From NCBI GenBank assembly GCA_934394815.1, contig CAKRRD010000007.1:4827-68826 (forward strand): 64,000 nt of DNA, written 5' to 3'. The translations under genes were made by a program, and so were the position numbers. The DNA is from an uncultured Acetatifactor sp. Lineage in GTDB: Bacteria > Bacillota > Clostridia > Lachnospirales > Lachnospiraceae. The notes beneath the pieces are model-generated. The model did no database searches. It worked only from the letters and a program-made list of their open reading frames with translations, and was not told the DNA's origin. Shown piece after piece: positions 44,631 to 55,013 of this stretch; the stretch's first letter is position 1; each line of letters opens with the position of its first letter.

Positions 44631-46100
44631 TTATATATCTAAACGATCCCCAAGTGTATATTGGCGACCGCTTTCGTCAGACAGTAATTTATACAGTTCC
44701 CGGGTATAGGCGTTCACGGCGAACAGGTTGCCTGTCTTCGTGACGGTTCCGTCCTCCCCCCGGTAAATCTCGGCAATGACGTAAAAATCATCCACCTTGT
44801 CAATGTTCGTTACATACTGATACTGATAAAGATAAGCGGCACCGGATTCATTAAAATGTCCGGATTCCTCTTCTATCTTACCACTTTCCATCGCATAATT
44901 CACTACCTTTGCCACCGCATCTTCCGGGGTAAAATCTGTATTCATTGCCAGATTATAGTTTTTCTCCACAATCTGGCTCTTCCTGCCTTCGGCAATCCGG
45001 ATAAAACGAAATACGGATTTGCCCAGAGGCATGGGAATCGGATCGGTATATACCGTGGAATTCTGCGTAGGATCCGAACCATCCGTGGTATAGTAGACAT
45101 CCTTGGGATCCGTCACTTCGATATTGATGGGGAATTCGTAATCCCCACTGACCGCCGTCACGTCCGGAGCACTCAGTTCCTCTATCTCGATGTGGTAATT
45201 TTGGGTAACCACCTGGCTCCTGATCCCGTTCTCATTGATATAGACCGCTTTAATGCAGTAGTCACCGCTTTCCAGCAAAATAGGCGCCGTATACAGCTGA
45301 CTCTGCTCTCCCGGCTCACTTCCGTCCGTACTGTAGTAGATCTTGCCGCTTCCAAACGTCGTCAGCTTTAATGGCTGAATACTGGTATAATACCCTTCCT
45401 TCAGGCTGAACTCCGGATTCATGGCCATGTAGTTCTGATATTTGCTCATGATATTCACATTACCACAATTCTGCAGCAGATCATTGATGGTATTGTAATC
45501 TTCCCTGGCCGCATAAATGGCGATCAGTTTTCCGTAGGCACTTTCCAACTGCTCCGTGGTTGCCGCGGAATCCGTGACGATCTCCCGTAGCAGATACTCA
45601 TATTCCATCTTGTTATTCTTCTGGAAATAAATATCCGCCAGTTCGAATTTTAACGTAATATTTTCCGGCTCCAGTTCCAGCGCCCGTTCATAACAGGTAA
45701 TGGCCTGATCATATTCTCCCGAGGTTACATACTCTCTGGCACATTTGGCCTGGTATTCCACGGAATGATAATGGGAATAGGAAATTCCAAAGCCTATACA
45801 CACCACCGCAACTACCGCAAGCACCAGAATCAGCACGATAAATTTCCATCGGAACGGATGCCTTGTTGTCTGTTCCCCGGGGACTTCATCCCAATCCTGC
45901 AGCTCCGCTGCATTTTGCAGAGGCTCCTGTTCCTCCGTATCATCCTGCGGTTCCATCTCTCTGGCAATATCGTTCAGTGTCTGTTCCATATTGTATTCAA
46001 TTTCCGGCTCGAAATCGGGAACAATATGAATATCTTCACCGCAATGCTCACAGTAAAGCATTCCCTCTTTCATTTCTGCCCCGCAATTCGGACACTTCAT
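44631..46100 (-). CDS. Zinc-ribbon protein with TPR and chitobiase-C-type repeats
   Basis: A 489-residue single-pass membrane protein. An N-terminal zinc ribbon (CPNCG..CEHCG, residues 3-20), acidic linker, transmembrane helix (about 86-110), TPR repeats (about 118-205), then two copies of a beta domain with the mark YYSTDGS-P / YYTTDGSDP (near 258 and 335) as in the C-terminal domain of chitobiase-type proteins. The extracellular end adds a small alpha/beta domain. No catalytic residues; a binding or sensing role at the wall is inferred. It starts 4 bases after folD. Confidence 0.82.
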   Translation of the reverse strand: MKCPNCGAEMKEGMLYCEHCGEDIHIVPDFEPEIEYNMEQTLNDIAREMEPQDDTEEQEPLQNAAELQDWDEVPGEQTTRHPFRWKFIVLILVLAVVAVVCIGFGISYSHYHSVEYQAKCAREYVTSGEYDQAITCYERALELEPENITLKFELADIYFQKNNKMEYEYLLREIVTDSAATTEQLESAYGKLIAIYAAREDYNTINDLLQNCGNVNIMSKYQNYMAMNPEFSLKEGYYTSIQPLKLTTFGSGKIYYSTDGSEPGEQSQLYTAPILLESGDYCIKAVYINENGIRSQVVTQNYHIEIEELSAPDVTAVSGDYEFPINIEVTDPKDVYYTTDGSDPTQNSTVYTDPIPMPLGKSVFRFIRIAEGRKSQIVEKNYNLAMNTDFTPEDAVAKVVNYAMESGKIEEESGHFNESGAAYLYQYQYVTNIDKVDDFYVIAEIYRGEDGTVTKTGNLFAVNAYTRELYKLLSDESGRQYTLGDRLDI

Positions 46101-46104
46101 ACAA

Positions 46105-46959
46105 TTATCCTCTTACTGCCTGCAAAGACACCGATTCCAGACAATTGTTCATGAGCATGGCTATGGTCATGGGGCCTACACCTCCGGGCACCGGCGTAAT
46201 CGCGCTGCATACCGGTTCTACGCTGTCAAAATCCACATCACCGCACAGTTTGTTTTCCTCATTGCGGTGGATTCCCACGTCAATGACTACTGCGCCTTCC
46301 TTGACATATTCTGCAGTGATCATCTTCGGCCTGCCGACAGCCACCACCAGAATATCCGCTCTCTTTGTCACTTCTTTCAGATCTCTGGTACGACTGTGGG
46401 CTACCGTTACCGTACCGTTCTCACGCAGCAATAACAACGCCATGGGCTTGCCGACAATATTGCTTCTGCCTGCCACTACACACTCTTTTCCTGCAATCTC
46501 GATACCGGAGCGTTTCAGAAGCTGGATGACACCCGCCGGCGTACAGGATACAAAACCCGGCTTGCCAATGCAGAGAGCACCGACATTCTGCGGATGGAAT
46601 CCATCTACATCCTTTAAGGGAGAAATGGAATCCAGTACTTTTTCTTCGTCAATATGTTTCGGCAGCGGCAGCTGCACCAGAATTCCGTTAACATCGGTTC
46701 TGTCATTTAATTTCCGGATCAGTTCCAACAGCTTTTCTTCCGTGGTCTCTTCGGGAAGTTCATACGCCAAAGACCGGATGCCCACATATTCACAGGCTTT
46801 TTTCTTATTACGGACATACACGGAAGATGCGGGATCCGCACCTACCTGAATCACAGCCAGCGTAACTTCACAGCCCTGTTCTTTTAACCGCGCAACTTTT
46901 TCTTTCACTTCATCTTTGATCTGTGCGGAAATCGCTTTTCCGTCTATTAACTGTGCCAT
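46105..46959 (-). CDS. folD: Bifunctional methylene-THF dehydrogenase/cyclohydrolase
   Basis: A 284-residue enzyme interconverting methylene-, methenyl- and formyl-tetrahydrofolate. The catalytic Tyr/Lys region SVYVRNKKKAC is near residue 50, QLPLP near 98 and the NADP fold GRSNIVGKPMA near 165. GGAGG lies upstream of the ATG. It follows fhs by 18 bases; together they connect formate to the folate pool. Confidence 0.97.
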   Translation of the reverse strand: MAQLIDGKAISAQIKDEVKEKVARLKEQGCEVTLAVIQVGADPASSVYVRNKKKACEYVGIRSLAYELPEETTEEKLLELIRKLNDRTDVNGILVQLPLPKHIDEEKVLDSISPLKDVDGFHPQNVGALCIGKPGFVSCTPAGVIQLLKRSGIEIAGKECVVAGRSNIVGKPMALLLLRENGTVTVAHSRTRDLKEVTKRADILVVAVGRPKMITAEYVKEGAVVIDVGIHRNEENKLCGDVDFDSVEPVCSAITPVPGGVGPMTIAMLMNNCLESVSLQAVRG

Positions 46960-46977
46960 GGGACACTTTCCTCCTTA

Positions 46978-48648
46978 TCAGAACAATCCTGTGATCTTAC
47001 CGCTGTCATCTACATCAATATTATAGGCAGCAGGGGCCTTGGGCAGTCCCGGCATGGTCATGACCGCACCGGTGAGCACTACAACGAAACCGGCTCCGGC
47101 AGATACATAGACCTCTCTTACATTTAATTCAAAACCGGAAGGTCTTCCTAACAGTGCAGGATCATCCGATAAAGAATACTGGTTTTTCGCCATACATACC
47201 GGCAGATTGCCGAATCCCAGTTCTGTCAGTCTCTTTAACTGTTTTGCGGCAGCCGGAGCAAAATTCACATTGTCGGCGCCGTAGATTTCTCTGGCGATCT
47301 TTGTAATCTTATCTGCAAGAGGCAGTTCTTTCTCGTAGAGAACATGGAAATGATTTTCTTTTTCTTCCATGGCCTTTAACACTTTTTCTGCCAAAGCGGT
47401 TCCACCTTCGCCGCCCTTCTCCCATACTTCGGAAAGTGCAAATTCACAGCCTCTCGTCTCGCAGAATTCTCTGACATAAGCAGTCTCCGCCTCGCTGTCG
47501 GTAATAAAGGAATTCAGGGTAACCACTACCGGCACACCGAATTTCTGCAGATTCTCAATATGCTTCTCCAGATTTACGATACCCTTTTTCAGGGCTTCCA
47601 GATTCTCTGCACCCAGATCGGCCTTCGCCACGCCGCCATTGTACTTCAGTGCACGGATGGTTGCTACCAGCACGACAGCATCCGGTGTCAGCCCTGCCTT
47701 GCGGCACTTGATGTCAAAGAATTTTTCTGCACCCAGATCGGCACCGAAACCGGCTTCCGTGATGCAATAGTCCGCCATCTTCATAGCTGCCCTGGTGGCT
47801 CTGACGGAGTTGCATCCATGGGCGATATTGGCAAAAGGTCCGCCATGTACCAGTGCAGGGGTATGTTCCAGTGTCTGGATCAGGTTGGGTTTGATGGCAT
47901 CCTTCAACAATGCTGCCATGGCCCCTACTGCCTTTAACTGTCCGGCGGTCACCGGTTCTCCCTGATAATTATAAGCTACAACGATTTTGGACAGCCGATT
48001 TTTCAGATCCTTCATATCATCTGCAAGACACAGGATCGCCATGATCTCACTGGCTACGGTAATGACAAAATGATCCTCTCTGACAAAACCGTCCGTCTTG
48101 TTGCCAAGTCCTACCACAATATTACGCAGAACACGGTCATTCATATCTTCACAACGCTTCCAGACGATCTGTCTGGTATCAATGCCAAGTTCATTTCCCT
48201 GCTGGATATGATTATCCAATAACGCTGCCAGCAGATTGTTGGCAGAAGTAATGGCATGAAAATCACCGGTAAAATGCAGGTTCAGTTCATCCATGGGAAC
48301 TACCTGTGCATAACCGCCGCCGGCAGCACCTCCCTTGATACCAAAGCAGGGACCTAAGGACGGCTCCCTGAGCGCGATGACAGCCTTTTTGCCCATTCTT
48401 CCGAAAGCCTCTCCCAGACCAACGGTCGTCGTGGTCTTACCTTCTCCTGCGGGGGTGGGATTGATTGCCGTTACCAGAATCAGTTTTCCGTTGGGACGAT
48501 CCTGGATCCTGCTTAAAAATTCCTCGGAAAGCTTTGCCTTGTATTTTCCGTAAAGTTCCAGATCCTCCGCATCGATTCCTATACCTGCAGCCACCTTGGT
48601 AATTGGCTCCATTACCGCTTCCTGTGCAATTTCAATATCTGTTTTCAT
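46978..48648 (-). CDS. fhs: Formate-tetrahydrofolate ligase
   Basis: A 556-residue ATP-dependent ligase forming 10-formyl-THF, central to one-carbon metabolism in anaerobes. The P-loop [11 protein letters not shown] lies near residue 65 and [21 protein letters not shown] near 95. GGAGGGAAAAAGG precedes the ATG. It leads into folD. Confidence 0.97.
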   Translation of the reverse strand: MKTDIEIAQEAVMEPITKVAAGIGIDAEDLELYGKYKAKLSEEFLSRIQDRPNGKLILVTAINPTPAGEGKTTTTVGLGEAFGRMGKKAVIALREPSLGPCFGIKGGAAGGGYAQVVPMDELNLHFTGDFHAITSANNLLAALLDNHIQQGNELGIDTRQIVWKRCEDMNDRVLRNIVVGLGNKTDGFVREDHFVITVASEIMAILCLADDMKDLKNRLSKIVVAYNYQGEPVTAGQLKAVGAMAALLKDAIKPNLIQTLEHTPALVHGGPFANIAHGCNSVRATRAAMKMADYCITEAGFGADLGAEKFFDIKCRKAGLTPDAVVLVATIRALKYNGGVAKADLGAENLEALKKGIVNLEKHIENLQKFGVPVVVTLNSFITDSEAETAYVREFCETRGCEFALSEVWEKGGEGGTALAEKVLKAMEEKENHFHVLYEKELPLADKITKIAREIYGADNVNFAPAAAKQLKRLTELGFGNLPVCMAKNQYSLSDDPALLGRPSGFELNVREVYVSAGAGFVVVLTGAVMTMPGLPKAPAAYNIDVDDSGKITGLF

Positions 48649-48690
48649 GTCCTTTTTCCCTCCGTTTATTCAGACAGTTCCCTGCATCTG

Positions 48691-51540
48691 TCAGATCTCC
48701 TCCAACAACTGTTCGAACTGTTCCATACTCATAAGTACCTTTCTGGGTTTGGTGCCTTCTTCCTCACCGACCACGCCGTATTCGCACAACTGATCCATGA
48801 TTCTGGCGGCACGGTTAAAGCCAATCTTCAGCACACGCTGCAGCATGCCGATGCTGGCTTTATCTTTATCAATAATAAAGCGTGCAGCTTCTTCAAAATA
48901 TTCGTCTCTGTCATTCCCACCACCGGAACCGCTTCCGGAAGATCCGCCGGACGAGCCGATATTTTTAATCTTCTCCTCAATATCCTCGGCATAGTTGTTG
49001 TAGGTATTGCCAAGCGTCTGGTTTTTGAGATAATCCACCACATCCGAAACTTCCTTATCGGATACAAAAGCGCCCTGCACTCTGGCCGGCTTGGAATATC
49101 CCTGAGGATAGAATAACATATCACCCTTGCCGAGAAGCTTCTCTGCGCCATTCATGTCCAGGATCGTACGGGAATCCACACCACTGGATACGGAAAATGC
49201 CACACGGCTGGGCATATTTGCCTTGATCAGTCCGGTGATGACATCCACACTGGGCCGCTGGGTCGCGATGATCAGATGAATGCCGGCGGCTCTCGCCAGC
49301 TGTGCCAGACGACAGATGGATTCCTCCACTTCGCCGGGACATACCATCATCAGATCCGCCAGTTCGTCCACGATAATGACGATCTGTGGCATCTTCTTCG
49401 GAGGTTCCTCTCCCTCCGGAACGGGCATGGTCTCGATCTTCTTGTTATAGCCCTTCAGATCCCTGACATTGTAATCGGCGAATTTCCGGTAACGGTCTTC
49501 CATCTCGCTGACACCCCAATGCAGTGCGGCAGAAGCCTTCTTGGGATCTGTCACAACCGGGATCAGCAAATGAGGAATGCCATTATACACGCTCAGTTCT
49601 ACGACCTTCGGATCCACCATGATCAGTTTCACATCTTCCGGATGTGCCTTATACAAAATACTCATAATCAGCGTATTGATACATACGGACTTACCGGAAC
49701 CGGTAGCTCCGGCGATCAGCATATGGGGCATCTTGGCAATATCCGCCACCACCGTCTTGCCTGCGATATCCTTTCCTACCGCGAAGGCAATGTTGGAATT
49801 GAACTCCTGAAATTCCCTGCTCTCCAGCAGGTCTCTGAGAGCCACCGTCATATTCTCTTTGTTGGGAACCTCAATACCGATGGCTGCCTTTCCGGGGATC
49901 GGTGCCTCAATACGGATATCCGTCGCTGCCAGATTCAGTTTGATATCATCTGCCAGGCCTACGATCTTGGATACCTTCACCCCCTGTTCCGGCTGCAGTT
50001 CATACCGGGTAACACTGGGTCCCTGACTGATATCGGTGATCGTCACCTTCACGCCGAAAGTATTCAGGGTCTGCTGTAAGCGCATGGCCGTCTCTTTTAA
50101 CTCTCTGGAAGAATCTCCCGTGGCCCCCTTCCCCTTCTGTAACAGACTTAAGGGAGGAATCCGGTATTCTGCCACAGGCTGCCCGGCCGCTTTGGCAATA
50201 TCTTTATGTATCTGATCTTCCGCCAGGGAATTCCCCTTGGGAGGTTCCGGTGCCGTGATCTTTGGTCTTGTATCCGTGCCTGTTCCTGCATCTGTCACCG
50301 GCACCTGTGTCTGCTCCGGTTTGTTCTGAAGCTGTCGCATGTTCTGCACCGGCGGCACTGCGGGAGATTCTTCCGGTTCCGGAATGTCTTCCTTATGGAT
50401 TCGGATTGCCTCTGCCTGGGGAGTCAGCAATGCGGCCTCTTCCTGCCAGGATCCCTTGCGTTCGAACGGCTTTTTGAACGTGGCGGCACTGTTCACTTCC
50501 TCCACCGGGATCTCTTCATACGGTTCTTTGGCTGCCGCCTCCTGCATGGTCACCTGATGCATGCCCGTTACCCGGATCTTATCAAAATCACTGGAAGTCA
50601 CCCGGGTCTCTTCTACAACCGGTGCTTCCTGTGCATCCTCTTCGTAGACAATCTCGTGAATATCTTCCCGCCTTCCGGCCGGCTGTGCCTCCTGCTTTTT
50701 CAGGGAGGTGTCTATCATGACTCCACTGACCTTTTTCTCTCTGCGGGGAACGGCATTTAAAATCTGTTCATTTTCTTTCTCTTCTGCCCGGAGTCTGCGC
50801 TCTTCCTCACGGATCCGTCGTTCTTCTTCCCGGATGCGGCGGGCTTCCTCTCTCTGGGACGCTCGCTCTTCCTGTTCCTGTCTGCGGATCTGGGCATTCT
50901 CCCGTCTGCGTACCGAATCTTCCCGGGAAAGCTCCCGGATCCGGTCACCGCCGTTACGCATGCTGCTTAAAAAAGACCGTTCCGTAACCAGAATCAGACT
51001 GATCACAGAACACAGTAAGACCACCAGAACCGTTCCTACCGTCTCCAGATAATGTAACAGCAGATAGCAGATACTTCCGGCCAGAACTCCACCGCCCTTT
51101 CTGCCGGTACTGCAGTTCTTATATAACAGTCTGATATCGTATTGTTCCATACTTCCGGCGGTCTTGGCGAACAGATCACAGATTATGCCGATCATCAGAA
51201 ATAATACGACGCCCGCAATCATTTTCCGTACAGCAGTAGGGTTCCCCTCATTGGCGAACCAGAAAGCCACCGCAAGGAATAACACGACGGGCGCTATATA
51301 TGCCGTAAATCCAAAGACTCCGAATAAGACACCGCTGATCGCATTGCCCACCGGACCTATAATTCCAAAATTACAACAAAATAATATCACCATTACCACA
51401 AACAGAACGATCAGACCAATCTCATGGAACAGTTCACTGTCCTGTGCCGTTCTCTGCTGAGCCTGTCTGCTGCGGCTGTTTGTCGTACTCTTTTTTGTCC
51501 TATTGGAAGATGATGTTCTTTTGCCTGATGAAGATGCCAT
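48691..51540 (-). CDS. ftsK: FtsK/SpoIIIE DNA translocase
   Basis: A 949-residue motor that pumps DNA through the division or sporulation septum. Four transmembrane helices lie near 35-195, followed by a long charged linker (basic/acidic ERRIREEERR, 200-450), the beta-alpha ATPase core with Walker A AGATGSGKS near 612, and the C-terminal gamma winged-helix that reads polar sequences (last 65 residues). Whether it is the SpoIIIE or FtsK paralogue is not decidable. It follows tepA, as in B. subtilis spoIIIE. Confidence 0.95.
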   Translation of the reverse strand: MASSSGKRTSSSNRTKKSTTNSRSRQAQQRTAQDSELFHEIGLIVLFVVMVILFCCNFGIIGPVGNAISGVLFGVFGFTAYIAPVVLFLAVAFWFANEGNPTAVRKMIAGVVLFLMIGIICDLFAKTAGSMEQYDIRLLYKNCSTGRKGGGVLAGSICYLLLHYLETVGTVLVVLLCSVISLILVTERSFLSSMRNGGDRIRELSREDSVRRRENAQIRRQEQEERASQREEARRIREEERRIREEERRLRAEEKENEQILNAVPRREKKVSGVMIDTSLKKQEAQPAGRREDIHEIVYEEDAQEAPVVEETRVTSSDFDKIRVTGMHQVTMQEAAAKEPYEEIPVEEVNSAATFKKPFERKGSWQEEAALLTPQAEAIRIHKEDIPEPEESPAVPPVQNMRQLQNKPEQTQVPVTDAGTGTDTRPKITAPEPPKGNSLAEDQIHKDIAKAAGQPVAEYRIPPLSLLQKGKGATGDSSRELKETAMRLQQTLNTFGVKVTITDISQGPSVTRYELQPEQGVKVSKIVGLADDIKLNLAATDIRIEAPIPGKAAIGIEVPNKENMTVALRDLLESREFQEFNSNIAFAVGKDIAGKTVVADIAKMPHMLIAGATGSGKSVCINTLIMSILYKAHPEDVKLIMVDPKVVELSVYNGIPHLLIPVVTDPKKASAALHWGVSEMEDRYRKFADYNVRDLKGYNKKIETMPVPEGEEPPKKMPQIVIIVDELADLMMVCPGEVEESICRLAQLARAAGIHLIIATQRPSVDVITGLIKANMPSRVAFSVSSGVDSRTILDMNGAEKLLGKGDMLFYPQGYSKPARVQGAFVSDKEVSDVVDYLKNQTLGNTYNNYAEDIEEKIKNIGSSGGSSGSGSGGGNDRDEYFEEAARFIIDKDKASIGMLQRVLKIGFNRAARIMDQLCEYGVVGEEEGTKPRKVLMSMEQFEQLLEEI

Positions 51541-51584
51541 GTCATCATACCCCTAACTTCATAATAGTCATAATCAGAAGTATA

Positions 51585-52337
51585 TCATTTTTCTACAGCC
51601 TTGTCATCCTTTTTTCTGTCCCCCGCTATCTCCTCCATCATCTCACGAAGCTTGCAGACAGCCCGGTCAATCCCGCCGGTTTCGTCAATAATACCATGTT
51701 TTACCGCTTCTTCTCCCACCAGAATGCTCCCTACATCCTTGGTCAAAAATCCCGTCTCCATCATCAGGTCTTCCAGATCTTTCCGGCTGATCCGGCAATG
51801 TCGGCACACGAATCCCGTGATCCGGTCCTGGATCAGTTTAAAATAATCAAAGGTCTGGGGAACCCCTATCACCATCCCGTTCATCCGCACCGGATGGATC
51901 ACCATAGTTCCGGTGGGTACGATGAACGAATAGTTGCAGCTCACCGCGATCGGCACGCCGATGGAATGGCTGCCTCCCAGCACCAACGATACCGTAGGCT
52001 TGCTTAAGGATGCCAGCATCTCCGCAATGGCAAGTCCCGCTTCCACATCTCCGCCCATGGTATTCAACAGCACCAGTACTCCCCCGATCTCTTCACTGTC
52101 CTCGATGGCTGCCAGCTGCGGTAGAATATGCTCGTATTTCGTGGTTTTCGAATTGCCGGAGAGATTATCATGTCCTTCAATCTCACCGATTATGGTCAGC
52201 AGATGGATCTTTTTCCCTGCAGTTTCCCTCGACAGGGTCAGTTGTCCTGTTTTTTCGATTCTTTCATCTCTGTGTTCTTCCGCCTCCGTCTTCAGCGTTT
52301 CTTCTGAATTCTGACTGGTCGCTCTCTGCTCCTGCAT
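51585..52337 (-). CDS. ClpP-like serine protease (TepA/YmfB type)
   Basis: A 250-residue protein with a ClpP fold. The Gly-Gly-Ser-His-Ser motif (LGGSHSIGVP) carries the likely nucleophile, and VIHPVRM the His. N-terminal 40 residues are disordered. ATG at 52337 is preceded by AAAGGGG; an earlier ATG at 52379 lies inside the T-run of the preceding terminator and is not used. In B. subtilis tepA adjoins spoIIIE and the protein has been linked to protein export and spore germination. The promoter is not obvious. Confidence 0.82.
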   Translation of the reverse strand: MQEQRATSQNSEETLKTEAEEHRDERIEKTGQLTLSRETAGKKIHLLTIIGEIEGHDNLSGNSKTTKYEHILPQLAAIEDSEEIGGVLVLLNTMGGDVEAGLAIAEMLASLSKPTVSLVLGGSHSIGVPIAVSCNYSFIVPTGTMVIHPVRMNGMVIGVPQTFDYFKLIQDRITGFVCRHCRISRKDLEDLMMETGFLTKDVGSILVGEEAVKHGIIDETGGIDRAVCKLREMMEEIAGDRKKDDKAVEK

Positions 52338-52378
52338 ATGCTGCCCCTTTCCTATCTGTAGCTGCCTCATCGCATCCA

Positions 52379-52417
52379 TAAAAAAAACGATACCCGGGCT
52401 TTCGCCTTTCGTATCGT
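52379..52417 (-). terminator. Terminator upstream of tepA
   Basis: Stem ACGATAC / GTATCGT with inner GGC/GCC pairing, followed on the minus strand by eight T. It ends the yebC-GT2-membrane protein unit. Confidence 0.85.
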
Positions 52418-52459
52418 CTTTTAGTATGTCCGCTTTGCTATTGTTTATGTCGATTTTGC

Positions 52460-54046
52460 TTAAAGATCAAAATCATCGTCATCCGCCACCGGATAATCAA
52501 AGTCCCCGTCATCATCACTGTTCAGCTTATAATCCAGTACTTTCGGCACATGTTTCTTCGGCAGAGGCAAAGGATTTTCGATAAACTGTATTTTGTTTGT
52601 TTCCGGAAGTTCCCCCGATACCGGCGCCGGTTCTTCCTCCGGCAGTTCCTCGGTCTCCAGATCCTGTACTTTCAGTCTGGGTTTTCCGGATGTTACTCCC
52701 ACAGGAACCGCCTCACCAGTCTCAGGTAGCCCCTGTCCGGATTCCCCTAACATTTCCATTTCATATGGCAGAACCGACTGAACTCCCGCTCCGGCCGCCA
52801 CTGCCAGTAACAGATACAATAATGTAAGTCCCGGCATGTCTTCACTCAGCATTCCACAACCGCTTAAGATTCCAAGTCCCAGCATCAGAGCAATCCACAC
52901 GGACTGCCTTTCGCGTTCTTTCCTGCACCAGTAACCGAATACGCCGCTTGCAAGGATCGTAACCATAATGGAAGCTATAATGGCAGCGACCACCTTAGAA
53001 GACACATAAGTGTGAACTGCCGGCTGTTCATAAAGGGCGATCCATGTGAATTCCCCCGGAGAAAAGACTTTCCCCCATGCCAGAAGAACATTCCCCATCT
53101 GCTTCCCGCTGCCCACGGCGTCCAGAGCGATGCAGGCAAAAAAAGCCACCACCGTACCGAAGAGTCCCAATACTCCGGCACCGACTCTACGCAGCTGTTT
53201 TACCTGGCTTTTTGTCTCCAGAAAAAGTACAGAAAACACTACAAGCAGCAAGAGCAGTCCTGTAGCATCCAGATACCCCAGAATTCCTATGATAATACCA
53301 CTTAAGAAAAATCCACCCACAGAGCGGATACCGGGGATGTCTCCCCGCTGTCTGAAACTGTCCAGCGCTTCCACACACACACACAGACCAATCATCCACA
53401 GCAGCTGATATAACGGTTCCGGTCCCAGAATCACCGTTTCCGACAGAACCGGACACAACATCCAGTACCCAAAAGCCACTACCGCCGCCACCGTACCGGT
53501 CATTTTCCGTACCGCAAAGTATAAAAAGATTCCGGTCAGAATCTGCAATACCATCTGCAGTACCAGCGCCGCCGTTATTTTATTGCCTAAAAATACCAAC
53601 AGACCATGCAGTATCTGCAGATAAAAATATACCGCACCGTGTACCACCTGGGGAATCTGAGTGTTCTCTGTAACCTTCACTGCATCGAACCAGATGTTAC
53701 CACCCTCCCCGGAGATATCATACAGCATAACTTCTCTTACACGAAGCAGGATTCCCGCAGCAGCCAGAGCCACTGCAGTCAGCCCCTCCATAACCAGTTT
53801 CACCTGTTCGGAGCTTTCACCGCCCCGCGTCCATTTTTGAGTCTGTTTTACTCTCAGGAATCCATGTAACAGAAAAACAACCAGCCCTGTCACCGCAAAC
53901 CATACGCCTGCGATAACAAGGCCGATTGGACGGGAACCGCCCTCCGGCAGGAACATGACCATTGTCGTACCTACCAGTCCGGTTCCCGCTGTCAATGCAT
54001 AAATGAACCACAATACAACACTTAAAATGCCTTTTTTATAATTCAT
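52460..54046 (-). CDS. Polytopic membrane protein with acidic tail
   Basis: A 528-residue protein with about ten or eleven transmembrane helices up to residue 425 and a soluble C-terminal tail ending in SDDDGDFDYPVADDDDFDL. Early extracytoplasmic loop DISGEGGNIWFDAVKVTEN and HGAVYFYLQILH resemble GT-C glycosyltransferase-like proteins, but no signature is conclusive. It overlaps the GT2 gene by one base (TAATG), a tight coupling that suggests it uses the lipid-linked sugar that enzyme makes; this is an inference. Confidence 0.7.
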   Translation of the reverse strand: MNYKKGILSVVLWFIYALTAGTGLVGTTMVMFLPEGGSRPIGLVIAGVWFAVTGLVVFLLHGFLRVKQTQKWTRGGESSEQVKLVMEGLTAVALAAAGILLRVREVMLYDISGEGGNIWFDAVKVTENTQIPQVVHGAVYFYLQILHGLLVFLGNKITAALVLQMVLQILTGIFLYFAVRKMTGTVAAVVAFGYWMLCPVLSETVILGPEPLYQLLWMIGLCVCVEALDSFRQRGDIPGIRSVGGFFLSGIIIGILGYLDATGLLLLLVVFSVLFLETKSQVKQLRRVGAGVLGLFGTVVAFFACIALDAVGSGKQMGNVLLAWGKVFSPGEFTWIALYEQPAVHTYVSSKVVAAIIASIMVTILASGVFGYWCRKERERQSVWIALMLGLGILSGCGMLSEDMPGLTLLYLLLAVAAGAGVQSVLPYEMEMLGESGQGLPETGEAVPVGVTSGKPRLKVQDLETEELPEEEPAPVSGELPETNKIQFIENPLPLPKKHVPKVLDYKLNSDDDGDFDYPVADDDDFDL

Positions 54047-54990
54047 TATTTCAGTACCTTTTCGATGTTATATCTGGGACGATGTTTTACCTCAATGTAA
54101 ATCTTGCCGATATACTGGCCTACCAGTCCGATGGCCATCAGCTGAATACCGCCCAGGAACCAGATGGACAGGATCAGGGAAGTCCATCCCGGTACCACAT
54201 GTCCGGAGCAATAAGAAATCAGGGCATAAATCGCTGCCAGAACACTCAGGCACACAATGATCATACCGGCTCCCAGAATCATGCTGATCGGTTTAACACT
54301 GAAAGAGGAAATTCCGTTAAATGCCAGTGCCAGCATCTTCTTTAACGGATACTTGGACTCTCCGGCTACTCTTTCCTTACGGTCATAGTAGACACAATCG
54401 GTCTGGTATCCGATCAGAGGCATCATACCTCTTAAGAACAGATTCGTCTCCTGATATTTGGAGAACTGTTCTACCGCACGCTTGGACATCAGACGGAAAT
54501 CCGCATGATTGTATACCGTCTTAACCCCCATCATTTCCATGACTTTATAGAAGCCCTGGGCTGTGGTGCGTTTGAAGAAAGTGTCGGTCTTACGTTCCTT
54601 ACGGACACCGTATACAATGTCACAGCCACCATGGAACTTATCAATCATCTCCTCGATGACATCCACATCATCCTGCAGATCCGCATCAATGGATACTGTC
54701 ACATCCGACAGATCCATGGCTGTAATCAATCCGGCAGTCAGTGCGAACTGATGTCCCACATTACCGGCCAGCTTCACACCGCAGACCTGTACCGGATGTG
54801 CCTGATGTTCTTCTTCAATCAGTTCCCAGGTGCGGTCCTTACTGCCGTCATTTACAAACAGAATAAAACTGTCTTCCGCAATCTTCCCCTTGCGGATCAG
54901 ATCATCCAGCACACCCCTCAGTGCCTCGGAAGCAATCTTTAACACCTCTTCTTCATTATAACAGGGAACCACAATTGCAAGTTTTTCCAT
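54046..54990 (-). CDS. GT2 polyprenyl-phosphate glycosyltransferase
   Basis: A 314-residue membrane glycosyltransferase of the DPM1/GtrB type. The GT-A catalytic domain (VVPCYNEEE at residue 7, metal-binding DAD in SIDADLQDD near 97) is followed by two transmembrane helices (about 235-258 and 270-295). Such enzymes load a nucleotide sugar onto undecaprenyl phosphate. It starts 23 bases after yebC and is coupled to the membrane-protein gene downstream. Confidence 0.88.
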   Translation of the reverse strand: MEKLAIVVPCYNEEEVLKIASEALRGVLDDLIRKGKIAEDSFILFVNDGSKDRTWELIEEEHQAHPVQVCGVKLAGNVGHQFALTAGLITAMDLSDVTVSIDADLQDDVDVIEEMIDKFHGGCDIVYGVRKERKTDTFFKRTTAQGFYKVMEMMGVKTVYNHADFRLMSKRAVEQFSKYQETNLFLRGMMPLIGYQTDCVYYDRKERVAGESKYPLKKMLALAFNGISSFSVKPISMILGAGMIIVCLSVLAAIYALISYCSGHVVPGWTSLILSIWFLGGIQLMAIGLVGQYIGKIYIEVKHRPRYNIEKVLK

Positions 54991-55013
54991 GCTGCTACCC
55001 TTAACCTTTCGAT

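Noticed and set aside
45863..46849. 328-codon plus-strand frame opposite folD and the TPR protein
   Set aside because: Spans two real genes on the other strand, Ser/Pro-rich low-complexity product, no ribosome site.
52338..52379. Upstream ATG for the tepA gene
   Set aside because: It lies in the T-run of a strong terminator and has no ribosome site; the ATG at 52337 has AAAGGGG.
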